Part shown: piece after piece, positions 23,930 through 38,100 of the stretch
Layout: every line of letters begins with the position of its first letter
Numbering within the stretch: the first letter of the stretch is position 1
Assembly: GCA_034008185.1 (NCBI GenBank)
Contig: CM067086.1
Location: 40,070,507-40,134,506, forward strand
Reading direction: 5' to 3'
Source of the DNA: Gorsachius magnificus
Lineage: Eukaryota > Chordata > Aves > Pelecaniformes > Ardeidae
DNA: 64,000 nt
The notes under the pieces: model-generated
The model's input: the letters and a program-made list of their open reading frames with translations, nothing else
Databases searched by the model: none
Told to the model about the DNA's origin: nothing
Translations under genes and position numbers: made by a program

Positions 23930-26900
23930 TAATATTTATATTAGCCTATCCAGCCTCTACCGTCTGTTGTTCTTAAGAAAATTGCTGTCTAACTCCATAT
24001 CTTAAGAAGAGTTTACACAGTAGCTTTGCATTTTAAAGACATTATCGACTGGGAAAAAAAGTCTGACATTTGTACTCAGATGCCTACCGTACAATGACTG
24101 AAGAAGCATTTCAGTACATAAAATTCAAAGCAGACAGTGCTCCCTGTTACAGTGTTTTGGATCTTTCACACTGTGCTTTATGCAACACCAGACAGATAAC
24201 TAAAACACTGCTGTGAACAGTGCTCTTCAAACATTATATTGCAAGAAAAAAAATTTATCAATAAACACAAATCTTAAAAAAACCCACCAAAAACCCAAAC
24301 AAAACAAAACCACACACGTGTAACCGAGTGGAAGGTAAGGAGCTCCACTGTCTCCATTGTAATACTAGCAAGTAGTAGGAAGCCATTTTTCTTAGCTTTC
24401 CAAAGACAGCAGCAGCAAAAAAAAACTCTATGTTTTTGCAGGGAATTAAAAGCAATACTTAGGAAATCTAAAATTTACATTTTTTTTCCTGTTTTAACAG
24501 TTTATAAAAAGACAGCACAAATGGAACTTGAATGCATTTTTTGAAAATGGAAATTTAAAAATTTGGAAGAAATCTGTTCCTGTCCTTAAAACACCTGTCC
24601 ATGAGAGCCAATTACCCAGCAGATACAGCAAAAACACAAAGTTACTAAGAGCCAATCATTTATATCAAATTCCTTGCCAGCACACAAATGCCTGTACACT
24701 GTATCAGCAACACTCTTCTTAGAAGAACACAGCTCACTGGCAAAAACTTAAGGGTTTAGGTTTTTTTAAAATGACTTTTTGCCAGAACCTCTAGCTACAT
24801 TAGTCAGAGACCATACTTTTTCAATTAGGAGGCAAATAACAAGTTCCACTTGTTGTCAGAGGATTGGTTTTTTGACTTAGAGGAATGATTTCCAGTCTTC
24901 CAATAAGGAAACCATCATAAGGTTTCAGGAAGAAACTGCAGGTCTGTTGTACACTTAACCTGTGGGAATTACTTGGTTCTCAAAATAACAAGGTACACAG
25001 ACTTCAACTAATTTTGTGGATTATGGTAATGCACATTGAATTCCTATAAAAGCAGCAATAATAAGAACTTCACTTGTTCTGAAAAAAAAATACATATATA
25101 TTATTTGTCCTTTCTGAAAATATCAACTGATCTAATTTTAACAAGAGCTTTCACAGAAAATTCTTTCAAGCTACTTCAACCTCTGAGCTCTATGTACTTG
25201 ACGCTTCTTTCTTTTAACAGTTCAGTTTTGGTTTTTAGTTTTGGTTTTGTTGGGTTTTTTTTAGTTGTGTTGGATATTGCTGCTGAACAGGAAGTTGAGA
25301 GCTAGACTACACCATGTAGAAGAGGCAGCAGAAACATTTTATAAAGGTTTATTAAGGACAATAATGAAGACTGAAGAGGAAAAAAAGAGGTGAAAAAAGC
25401 AATCCTGAAGCTTTCATTTAAGTGCTAAGGAATCAGTTCTCTTTTGCCTTCTTCCTGCAGCAAATCAAAAGAATCACCACACACAAAACCACAGGCTTCA
25501 AAGTAAAACAGAACAAAACACACCAGCTTTTTGGCATTAAATTTTATGCACTATCCACTCCAGTACACAGAAATTTACTGCAAACTAAACATTTGTGATG
25601 CATATTACCTTTAATATATTTTCTTTTAAAAAGTTAATTCATCATATTTCCATGCAGAACTCATTAAATACTTTTAAACACTTGCCTGTTACCTAACAAT
25701 GAAAAAAGTCTAGGTTTCTAATTGAATCCTCCAGACCAACTATAAACTAATCTGACAAACCATATAACCAATGTGTAACAGAAAAATGCATAGTAAAACA
25801 GGTGAAAACCAAGATGGTTTATGAAGAAGCACAGTCATATAATGATGCATATAAAGATAATATAAAGCATGATCGTTATTACAGCTCATATTAATTTAGA
25901 AGTACTAGAAGCGTAAACTTCATTTTTCTCAGACAGTTATCAAGAACATGGCAAAAAAAAACACGAGAATTTTTGTCTTGATCTCTAAAACAGCAAATGA
26001 GAGTTTCTTATTATTATTTTAGCACACAATATCTACCATCACGCCATCTTCTTCCCCCTCATGTCTCTCTCAATTTGCTTCAAGTTCTACACATTATGGT
26101 AATACAAATTAAGTTACTATCCCTAAAGTCATACCAGGCAATAAAATGTATGCAAAACACTTAAGTATTTCTGAGGAAAGCAAAACAGACTGACTTGGAT
26201 TCTAACAGCCCTGAGTCTCTGCCAGTGAGACTATCAAAAAGTATTTTTATTACTGTTTTATGAAACCTTGACAATCTATTATATATGGCTACTACTTTTT
26301 CCAGAGAGGTCACAGCTGGCAAGAGATCCAACCTGTTTTTTCAAGCCCCAAAGGATGATAGCAACACTGACTTTAAAAACAAAGTCAAGTCATCAGTTGT
26401 ATTCTCAGATACAAGACACACATTTGGTCCATGCAGTCGACCATAAGCCAATTTGCCTAGATAGGACCTCTACGCTATCTTGTCCACTGCTCTCTAATAC
26501 TATTTCAGGCCAATGTATTCCTATTCTTTGTTCTAAGCAACACAGTTCTTTAACATTCTGAACTTGCAATCATATTACCAGCTAAAAAAAATGTTTACTA
26601 TGCTAGCCAAGTACACAAGGTTCTTCACTACTCATGCATAACAGCTTTTCTAGTCAGCTACAGACCTTCTACAATTCTATGAAAACACAATTATCAAGTT
26701 ATATTTGTAAGCAATTCTGAAATACGTCTTCAAGAAGCTGTGCCCAAGCCTCTTCAGATAGTCTTTCATTCTGTGGGTGTGAAGAATTTGAGACAAGACA
26801 AAAAACATATTAGTATATGTAAATTATTTCCTAGAATTTAAACAGTATTCCGATTGTGCAGATTTTGATGAATAAGATGGTAAATTTCTGTGCTGAACTA

Positions 26901-29900
26901 AGTGAAACAAGCCAGTAGAAGGAGCTTCTTGTGGACAACTGTAATTGACTGCCCTTCATTAATATCACATAAACAAGTGAGCAGGAATGCATACACACAC
27001 ATACCCTGCAAGTTTAAAATACTGCTGCCTTCCCACCTTAACTTACTGCGGTCTTGTGATCATTAGATACAGTAGATCAAGACCAAGCCTCACTCATGAC
27101 TAGCTCTGAACTTCTTACTGCATTGTCTTCTCCTGTCCAGAAAGCTCCTAATAATGCTTAGCACCTCCTTCTCCTAATCTACTACCTGCAACAAAGAAGT
27201 CATTAATATTTGTATGTACTGTAGCATCTGAGGGCTCTTGTCACAGATGAGGATCTCCTTGCACTACCAAAGCAAACCAACAGATTCCATCCTGGGAAAT
27301 ATAAAGCATAACTGTATCATAGGACAGATACAGACAAGAGAATGCAAACTAATCATCCCACATTATTACTTCTTATCTTGATACCTCAGCAGTTTTGACA
27401 ACTGGAATTTACTGTTTAGCATATCGCATCATTAAATTGGATTTCCTTATTCTACTTCCTCACAGCTTTTTAAAGCATGTTACTACCAGTTTACTGTCAG
27501 TTAACCCACCACCAGCATTTTCAGCTATTTTAATAGAGAGGTTCTAGGGAAGACTTTTTTTTTTATTCGAGCTTCACCAAAAGCTATCAAAAGAATGAAT
27601 TGCACTGCTGCTGTTATGCCCACAATTGCTACCTAAATTGCTGCTCTGAACGTGTGTGCAAAACAACCGGGTAAGAATGGTGCTCTACTTTGCTTTCCTC
27701 GGAGCAGTATATTCAGAACAAGAGGAAGATGTACAACCTACACGCAAAGAGCTACCCTTACTGAAGGTCACAAAAGAACTTTGACCTTGGTTCTGTAACA
27801 ATCTGAAGATATATCCTTTTCAAAAATATTTGATTCAGGCATTGGAAGATTTGGTAGAATGAAGAGCAGCAGCTGAATAAAGGGAAAACAAATTTACTAC
27901 ACAACTAGACAAAACCACACGGACTGCTAGAGTTTTAAACAGAGGGGTTAACACACTTACGAAACATCCTCAATACAAAGCAAAAAACCTAAACAAACTT
28001 CAATATTCTGTACTAAAACATCACTCTATTTATTTTGTGGTGAAAACCACAAACTAGATTAGCGACAAGACATGTAGAATCTTGAAATATCAGACCTCAA
28101 AAGTTTCGCGCTGAAAGTTACCAGTTCTGTCATTCACACACAGTCTAGATCAATGGTCGAGCCTGTAGTAGCAGAGAAGGGCAGATGAACACATCCCCAG
28201 TGCTCCAGCCATCATCTTCTCAAACAGGCGGCTAGAACAATTACAGCATAAAATTGTACAGATGGCATTTTGAAGAACTTCAGTCATTACGCTGTAGGTA
28301 ACATTCCTATGAGTAACTGTGTTAGAAACAGAAGTACACAGGTCAGATTTATAGAGATCATCCTCTAATCCCAAAAGCCACACTGAGCTATTACATGGGT
28401 CTCTTGTGGTTGAAACTATGAGCGTCTGCTCTACGTGTCTCAGGAACAAGAACATGCATGTGTGAGTAGTGCTAGAGAAAGGACTGGAAGGGGTAGATGG
28501 GAATACCAGCACATGATGGGAGACGGGATGCAACAGTGTCACAGCCATATAGGAGGTGTCTCAAGTACACCCCTCCTTCTGTCACACAGCCCCACTGTGA
28601 TTTCTGTGCACCGACACTTGACCCCTAAGAAAAAGGGAAAGTCTTGCCCTTACTCAGTGGATGGTTTCTACACTTCAAAATTGTGTAAATGGGCTTTCAA
28701 AGTAGCCCTTGAGTTTTCACTCGATCCAATCCTGAGTAAAGGTACCTTGATACTAAAGTGTAAGCAAAGGCAGCACATGTAAAAGAAATCCACCGCTCAC
28801 CTGGAAGCAATTCTGGCAACCAGGTCCTGAGAGAAGCACTTCCTGAGGACCAGCCTCTCTGTTTAGTGAAGCACCAGGTAAGCAAACATCATCAATACCA
28901 GCAGGAACCAAAGAGTGAGTCAGACAAGCCATGTCATCATGTATGTGTCACTATTACACCTTAAGTCCGAGGTAAATCTCTATTGACTTCCCTAGGCAGG
29001 CCAAAACAGGTCAAAGGGACCTAAAATTGTCCCAAATATTTGCCGTAGAAGATTAGGTCCCATCAGTAATATAGACTTCAGTGCTGTTCCAACTAAGACT
29101 ATGCTTAGAACTAAAATGTATCTTTGACAGGTAGTGAAGCAAAGCATTTCAGGAGCATCTGTACCACAGCGGCTGCGTACTGAACTCGCCTTTAGAAAAC
29201 CATCCACATGGGAAAAACAAGGCTGCCAAAACTTCCCAGGACAGCAGGGAGGCTGAGGGCGGAACTACAGCACTGGATGAACTGATACAACAGGACAGCC
29301 ACTGATGTTCGGCTTTTAGTACACTTCCATCTACTGACAGATGATGCTTTTGATTTCCAAAAGAAAAGAACACAAATAAACCTTTAATCGCTGAAGGCCT
29401 CCACTCTCACTGAGGGGAAAAAAAGCAAAGTGCATAATTTCTAAACTTAAAACATCCCAGTATCAAAACCAGTTTCACCATGTTGCTTTTATCTAGACCA
29501 TATATTAATTAATATGTAATGTATCTCAGAAAAAAGAAATTATGACAGGAAAAAAAAATTGCTGCTGTAGCCTCAAAGTTGTGGGGGAGAATCACTCTGT
29601 TCATAATGACCTATTTGCAGTGAAACAAACAAAAAAGTAGTGTTAATTTTGTTTTAATACAGAAAAAAAAATTAATAGTTTTTATTCTTTCAAATTAGAG
29701 AATAATGGCTAACAGGAGCTAATAGGCAACTCCAAAGTTCAGATTTCCATTTAGGCACTTCTCCTAATGAATGAAAATTAAAAGAATATTTTTAGATTTT
29801 TATTTCTGAGAAGCTATATTAACATCACATTGGGCACTTCCCAAAGTACCTTTAAAAGAGTCCTCTCAAGAAGAGTGATTAGGGACTGACTTAGTGAATT

Positions 29901-30109
29901 AATGTGGTACTGTTTACTGTGTTACTCCTTAGTGAAAGACTGACTTCAAGGAGTTAATGGGGTTACTCTGCAACCAAGGCTACAGCTCTAGCTAATTGCT
30001 TTAAGTCTCTCGGTTCTGGATGTCCACCCAACTTTATTCCTATACTCCCAGGATAAGGACTTCTGCTACTTATTATCTTGTGAGTCTTCCACCCACCATG
30101 TTTCAAAGA

Positions 30110-30640
30110 TCATAGAATCATAGAATGTTTTGGGTTGGAAGGGACCCCTAGAGGTCATCTAGTCCAACCCCCCAGCAGGGAGCAGGTACACCGCTAACCA
30201 GATCAGGTTGCTCAGAGCCCCATCCAACCTGGTCTTGAATGTTTCCAGGGATGGGGCCTCCACTACCTCTCTGGGCGACCCGTTCCAGTGTTTCACCACA
30301 CTCACTATAAAGATTTTCTCCCTTATATCCAGTCTAAACCTACCCTGCTTCAGTTTAAAACCATTACCCCTTGTCCTGTCACAGCTGGCCCTACTAAAAA
30401 TATTGTCCCCATTTTTCCTATAGGCCCCCTTTAAGTACTGAAAGGCTGCAATCAGGTCTCCCCGCAGCCTTCTCTTCTCCAGGCTGAACATCCCCAACTC
30501 CCTCAGCCTGTCCTCGTAGGAGTGGTGCTCCAGCCCTCGGATCATTTTAGTAGCCCTCCTCTGGACCCGCTCCAACAGTTCCATGTCCTTCTTGCGCTGA
30601 GGGCTCCAGAGCTGGACGCAGTACTCCAGGTGAAGATCCT
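30110..30640 (-). mobile_element. CR1 LINE, 5'-truncated copy with C-terminal ORF2 remnant
   Basis: Starts (left side, element 3' end) with ATCATAGAATCATAGAATG and TTGGAAGGGACCCCTAGAGG, the CR1 terminus. It runs about 530 bp to CTGGACGCAGTACTCCAGG. In reverse orientation it still encodes the C-terminal end of CR1 ORF2, the region after the reverse transcriptase domain: [33 protein letters not shown] and [15 protein letters not shown]. The 141-codon frame (30,159-30,584) has no stop, so this copy is comparatively young, but the catalytic domains are absent. Confidence 0.97.
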
Positions 30641-33600
30641 ACTGTAAGTCAGGTTTGCAAATAACGGTTTTTAAAAAGTCTCAGATAAGTACCATTCTGT
30701 ATCAATATTTACCCCTTATATTCTAATCCATTAAGATTAGGGTAGTAGAGCATTCTCTGTTCTCTGTACTGACATCAAGAAGAGAACTAAATCACATAAA
30801 AAAGTGCTGATTCTGTATAATTTCTATTTAAAAAATTATTCATGCTTTCAGTGTTAAAATGAGTTTATTAGATTGTAAAGACCACAATACACAAATTCTT
30901 TACTACACGTTCTTCCTCTGCAGAAAATTTAACCGATCTAAAAACAGTTTCTAAACATGGCAATCATACTGATAAGATGTCAAGAAAGCATAACAGGAAA
31001 TTTAAATATATTACCACAGCATTATAATCAGTGTAACTCCATCTGCTGACACACTTCTGAACCTCCACCCACCCCCCTTACCCCTTTAGATACTGCAATA
31101 TCCACAGGGATGCAAAATTCTTAAATAGCTACAGCAGTAAGCTCCTCCCAGTGCTAAGCCCTTTAACTCAAATGAAGTGACTCAGCTGATTTTACAGCTG
31201 GCCAGTGTAAAAAGATACCAAGGAAGTAAAAATAGGCACTGTAAACTCATTTCTGTAATTACCTTTCATATTTTAAATGCACTTAAAAGCCTCAGCTAAA
31301 ACAGTACAATAATGGTAGTTTAAAGACTACTGTTCTGTTTAAATAAAACCCCAAATAAGGTAAAAAGACAACCCCACTTCATCCCCCAAATGGTTAACAC
31401 AACTAGTGCTAGCATTCGGGTGTGTTACTCAATTCCAGAGTAACCGCTGGATTCAGTTGATGTAGAGCCCCTGCCATGTGACAAAGCCTTCGGCCTCAGG
31501 CAACTGGTCCAAGACATGTGACTTGTGGCAGAAAACCAAGCTCAGCTGCCTGCCAGCACTTGTACTGGATCTGTAATGCATACCATCTGCTGAGACCAGT
31601 TAAAAGTGGGAAAATAAGGCATTGTATGTGCCTAGACTATTGAATAACTAATATATAATAATTTTAAGTAACTAAAAATTGAAATACTGGATTTAAACCT
31701 CATTAGTAACTGGTTCTGAGGAAAAATATACCAGTTAAATATTTACAATGTGTCACACAGCTTTAAAGTTTCAAAGAACATACATCCTGCACAACTGATT
31801 TGTTCTTAAAGCAACAGTAATTCCAACTTCTTTTTGATTAATGATTGCTCTTTTCCTTTCTATAGTTCTTCCTATGGAAGGAAATCTCAGACCTCAGACT
31901 CTCCCTCATTGTTTCTTTTGCTGAAATACCGTATTGTTTCCACATATGAACCAAAACCAGCAGCACAGCAATCAAGATCATCCACAAGAGATCTGCCCAC
32001 ACACCTGCACTGCCTATACATATCCTTCTGGACCCATTTCCAAAACATATTGTACACTGTTCTCTTACAACGCTGTTACAGAACAAGGAAAACCCAGAAA
32101 ATGTCCACTTATGTATAAGACTTTAAAATATAGCATGGTATCTCTAAAGGTACGAGAAGAGCCAACTAAAAATTAACTGCTAATTTAGGAACTTTTACCA
32201 CAATTATAAAACATTAAACTGAACCTCTACTCTTAACTGTAATCACAGCTCAGGCCAATAAAATAAAACTAGAGAATTAAGAACTCCATCCTGTATCTAT
32301 TCCAGCAGAAACTCTGCATGTGTTAGAAATCAAAAGAAATTAATTTAGAATTCAAATTTGACATTTAGAAACAGTTTCAAGTTTCCTTTTAGCAAAATAA
32401 CAGACAGACACCTGAACCCTCTTCTGAGAGTTCACTATCAGGAGGGAACACATCATCTCAGTACTCAACTACACATTCAATAAATATCAGTTGTGTAAAA
32501 TGAAACAAAAGAAAAATGCAGAAGAAGAAACAGCTTCTGCAGGATAGGTAATTTCCAAATAAATTATCGTTAGCTTTGTTCTTGAATTTACAAAGGATGT
32601 GTTGGGCTGCCTTTTGCATTTTTCAATATCTTATAAAAGACATGCCGTGCCTCAGGGTAGTAATTCCACATATGTTTGTTCTCCTATCACTAGCATTTTG
32701 TAAATATTTTGCAGAAACTTGATCCACAGTAGCTGAATAAATTAAAGAACTTGAAACTATTTCTGCCTGTCATTTCCACTAGTAGCAACCTCAATGGTGC
32801 AAACAGATAATGGTTCAAGTACACACTACATTTGCTAACATTTCAAAACAAAATAAGCAATTAAAGCAACAAGCATGATTTTGTAAGCGTGCCTAAGTAT
32901 GCACATCTCCCCACTGGCCTCTGCTGAATTTTCCAGCTGTTCAAAAAGAGAACCGATTTAAACAAGAAAACTTCCATTTCCCCATTACCAAACTACGGAC
33001 CATCTACTATGTCTATGCCTCGTACATAGCCACTTCGTAAGAGGCCAACACTTAAAATCATTTTTCTAGGACAGTCATTCAAGAAAGAAAGACCTCTATT
33101 TGAAATTCCCGTAACGCCTACTTTATTGGTCTGATCCAATCTATTAGAAGATGGAATCTTTCAAAAGGTCATTAACTCGCTGCCTTAAAATTCTGCACCC
33201 ATCTTGTGTGTGGTACTTGCAAGAATAATTTAAATTTCATCTCACACACAAAGCCCTGAACAAAACGAAGGGCACTTGATGATGCTACTGATACTTTAAT
33301 GGAAAAAAAAAAAAAGTCAGACTAGTAAATAATGGCAAAGACAGTGTGACGAGTTATGCAGAACTGTCTGGACTACTCAGGGCTACGGCTCATTTAAACA
33401 AAATATGTTTTAACACACACAAATACCAGGTTACAGATCTTAGCCTAGGTAACACACCAAGCCATACCTAAGAAGTGAGCAATCATATCCTGGAAAGCAA
33501 CTCTGAAGATAAATAACCAAAACCACACTTCCTGTACAACATGTTGGAACATCTAACTAAATTTGGGGTCTGTAACTGGTGACAGTTAAGTTAAATGTAC

Positions 33601-34774
33601 TATAAAGAGCATGGATGAAGCCAACAATGGAGAATATTTCTGAAAAACATGGAAATTGAAGAGTTGGAGGGGGGAGGAAGATCAGGAGCTGACAAGATAC
33701 TTGTGTGCAAGTACATTCATAGTAACAACAGTATTGGCTTTTAACTCCATCAGGAAAGTGCACTGACTGCCTACCACAGCATACAGAAGTCCAGCCAATT
33801 CAAATAGGAAAGGACAAGCAACTCTGAACAAAGGCAACTAGGCAGCAGATTAAATAACAAAACAGGGGGTAAAATTAGGTAGGATGCCCTACTGGAAGCA
33901 TTAATTACACGTTATGCTTGTACCAAATAAGATGCTTAATGCAGCAATAACTATGTAAAACATAGGGAGGGGCCTATGACAGAAGACAGGGTGTCAATTT
34001 AGATGACCTAATCTTTCCCTTTGCAACCATTAAGATTCTCAAAATGACTAGACTAGGCTAATTAATCTCCATAATACCCATGACAATGAGGCCATAATTG
34101 CCATTTTACAAAGACCACCCAGAAAGACATTAGCATATTAAAACTCTTACCATTGCAAAAAACCCTAACACCCGAACCCAACAAAAAACAGCCATAAAAA
34201 TCAGAAAGAGTTCTAAACATTATGCTGTAACAAGATAGTTCCCTGAAAAATACAGCACACACCCCTATTTCCATCTCAGAAAAGCACTCTAGGATGCTGA
34301 AGATCCCACTGTACTAGAGTCTACAGAGTGAATGACTCCAGTGCTGGCATTTCACTGCTACCACACCCTCTGCCTTCATTAAAAGGCAAAAAAAAAGTTC
34401 GTAGGAATCACATGAGTCTTGCCATTGGAAACCTTACAAAATTTCGTTTATTGAGATGTCTGCATTAGTCCAAACCAATAACAACAAAAACTGCAGTCTA
34501 TTCTTGACAGCAATACTCATCCTAATTTACTCATGGCTGCACTCCAGCACAAAACTGTAATAATCGCCTGACTTTTTTTTTTTCCTTGAAATAACAAACG
34601 AGCAAATCTGTAGGACACACAACATGAAACCACCTTGATACAGATAGAGCTGCCCTCTCAGCCTGCTAGTTTTATCACGATTGTTAGATCTGTTAAAGGA
34701 CACTTTACCACTGTGAATTACAAAGATGCTTTTAATGCCAGCCCAAACTTTAAAGATAGGCCTGAAAACCACCA

Positions 34775-35126
34775 CTTTAGATTCCTATCCCTATCTCTAC
34801 AAGAAAAATTACTTTTCTCTATTCTCTATATATCTAATTTTGATTTACTGGAGTTACACAATCCTGAAAAACACAGGAGCCTGTAGTTTTAAGAAATCAG
34901 GTGGAGGTAAAGATAAACTCTTCCACATTATTCTACCACAGTCTCCCTAGCTTTAGATTCCTATCCCTATCTCTACAAGAAAAATTACTTTTCTCTATTC
35001 TCTATATATCTAATTTTGATTTACTGGAGTTACACAATCCTGAAAAACACAGAAGCCTGTAGTTTTAAGAAATCAGGTGGAGGTAAAGATAAACTCTTCC
35101 ACATTATTCTACCACAGTCTCCCTAG
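34775..35126. repeat. Tandem duplication, 2 x 176 bp
   Basis: The block 34,775-34,950 is repeated at 34,951-35,126 with one visible difference (G at 34,877, A at 35,053). Both copies start CTTTAGATTCCTATCCC and end CACAGTCTCCCTAG. Near-identity points to a recent duplication or to an assembly duplication of one heterozygous locus. It lies in HECTD1 intron 2. Confidence 0.97.
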
Positions 35127-38100
35127 CTCACATCAACAGAGTCTTCGGTTCACTAGAATTTCTTCTTACACTTGTTATTACATGTTAGCAAATACAAGGT
35201 AGAGATACGCCTTTTCTCCAGTGAATACATGCTTAGGAAAGAACAAGGTTTAATCTGTATTAAAACAAACATACTTGATCTAGAAAACAAACTGAAAGGA
35301 TTTTTATTTTACACATTAGAACCCCAAATTCTGATCCTTTATAATTTTTGGTTTTATTTGTCAAATAAGCTGATAACTATTGATAGTTCTTTGCTGACTA
35401 TATCTGTTAAGGCTAAATATACAGAGGTGACTTTGGGCACAGCCAAAGGGGAAGATATGTTTTCTCTTTCTGAGCATTAATAAGGTTTATTTCATCTGTT
35501 CAGTGTAGAACAGATTTTACTCAGGTTTTACTTTACTTGTTATGCTACTGCCTTGTTCTACAAGTTTTCTTTGTAATTAAGGAAAATAATTAAATAAAAT
35601 CTTCCTTGTGAAATACTTTTATTCTGGCAGATAGGGAAAGAAAATAGCAACACAAAGCCCAGACCTGAGGAGTTCTCATTTTATTTCACCAAAAACAGTG
35701 AAAAAAATCAGACAGGGTGAAAAAGATAAATTTCCACCTATGTGGAAAAGGGCTGTATTAATAACGCGAGACTGTAACTAACAGCCTCTACATTGTCTTT
35801 GAAATGACCTGTAACAATTTAAACATAAAAAATATAATTTTTTTTAAAATTTAAACTGCTGTTAAAGTTTTCTTAATAGTCATTTAACTACAATTTGGGC
35901 CTAACAATCACAACGAGTTTAGCTATTTCACTGCAATTCAGCTGCTTCACAGAACCATTTCTATTGACTCATTATGTTTCTGCAGTTCAAGCTACTGGCT
36001 TTTGCTGCTGGTAAAATGTTAGCCATTCTTCATGCTAAGTGACTAACAGTGTCTGTGACTCATTATCACCAGAAGATGAATATGCCACTGATTTTTGTAA
36101 TGCTAGCATATGAGTAACACTAAAAATAATTTCATCAGATGTAATATGTAAATCTGGGGAAAAGTAAAGAAACGTCAATTATTTGGCACCACTACCTGTT
36201 ATTGGCTGCGTACCCCGCAATCTGTTGTGATACTGCTAGCAGTTTGCCAGAACACTAGGAAATACACCACCATACATTTGTGCCTACTTTAGTTTCTCCG
36301 ATTTGATTTGAAACACTAGTTTCAATATCCATTACTCTTGTACAGAAACATATTATTAGCTTTAAAATATACCATTTCCTCGAGAATATGTTTGCAAAAT
36401 AACCCTATTACTTTACTACAACAATGAAGTACAACATTTTGAATCCATCATCTCAATATTCCCCCCAACCCCCAAGTTTGTGATCTTTCTTTGCTAAGCA
36501 AGACTGTGTATTGCCCTTAACTCCTTAAGAAATCAGTCTGGGAACAGCATTGTGCTTTTAGGAAAAATGCACGGCATTCACGTCAATATTTTTCAAGTGT
36601 CTTTGTTTCATAGCTTTGCCAGTCCTCGCCATATGCAGCTTTTAAATCGCCAGATGTACTTCACTAAAATGATGAGCTTTTTCTTAGCTTACATCATAAG
36701 GGCAAATAATTTCTTATACGTAAGTGGACTAATACTTGAAGTCACTCGAACTGATCCCTGGAAAACATCACATTTAATTCGCCAAGAAATTGACTGTTTA
36801 AAGATTCCATCTTCCAATTGTTGAATTCCACAGATAAAACCCAAACTCTTAAAGTTTTCTTAGTCAACATAACAAAGAGCAATAAACAATTCCAAGATCT
36901 TGAGGTAATATCTGCATAGCATACACAAATTTGGGAATGCTCTTCTTGCTTAGCAGAAGAAAAAGTGTTGTAAAGTCTAAGGGTTGGTTTTCTTACCAAC
37001 AGAAAAGTATGTCCATGTTAAAAATCAGGCATACCCCAAAACCATGTTCAAAATTAGTTCCTGAAAAATGAGTTTGGCAACCCTTCTGTCACATAGTAAA
37101 TCTCCTATTTAGATAAGCAATAATTCCTTTAAAAACATAGCTGAAAAGCAACTTTAAAATATTATCCAGCATTATTTTAGTTACACTCTCTCAGCACGTG
37201 ACAGTTGTGGCTACTTGAACTGTCATTTGGAAAGATTTTAAAAATACTCTTCCAGACATCATCTATTTCTTACAGAGCGTTTCAAAATAAATAAAGTCAC
37301 CTTGAAATGCAGGCTGTGATACCAGACACCCGAGACAATCCACTGAGAAGTTCTCCACTGAAGAGTGTATACCTTTCTCTGCTTCTCCCACATTTCCAGT
37401 CATGCAGTTCCACCTCCAGTGCTCATCAGGCACCTCCATGATCTGCTGCAATTCACAGTTAACAGCAGAAAACTGGCCACCTTCTTCAGTGGGTTTAAAG
37501 AGCAGCTTGCTCTTCTAGGGAATTAGAGAAGTCTAATAAGCCCCAATGCTGGCATGAAACAAGAATATGGCTGGGAGGAATAAAAATGGTGAGTGATGAG
37601 AGAAGTAGCAGCTCTCCCTTTTGAAGGTAATGAGCTACTATGTCAGCTCACTGAACACCATGGAACCATATCTTCAGTGTATGTACACTGCCAATTAAAA
37701 GTAGTAGTTTTAACTTTATTGTAAGATCACTCGAACAGGCAGAGAACCTTGGTAATTTTTCACAATTTACACCTTATTCTCTTCTGTTTGTCTTTGAGGG
37801 AAGCTTACAACAGCAAAAGAGATCAAGAACTTAGATGATCAGTAAAATTAAATTATACCAAGGCTCAAAACAAAAATTAAAAACGTCAAATGGTATTTCA
37901 AATGTTCCTCCCTTCAGAAATAAAAGCTAATTTTAAAACCACAACACTGCAATAACAGAGCATTCATTAACTATACTTTAAGAAAGAAAAAAAAGGCACT
38001 TGGACTATTTGGTTCATTTATATTGAGATGAAAATCTGTTCTAAATAAAATGCATAAAACCCACAACCGGTTTATATTTTAGAAGTTGACATTTCATTCC

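Noticed and set aside
28150..28548. 132-codon minus-strand ORF in HECTD1 intron 2
   Set aside because: No acceptable splice sites, no recognisable domain and compositionally ordinary; treated as chance.
35172..35480. 102-codon plus-strand ORF beside the 176-bp duplication
   Set aside because: AT-rich with Leu/Ile/Lys bias expected from composition, no splice context and no family resemblance.
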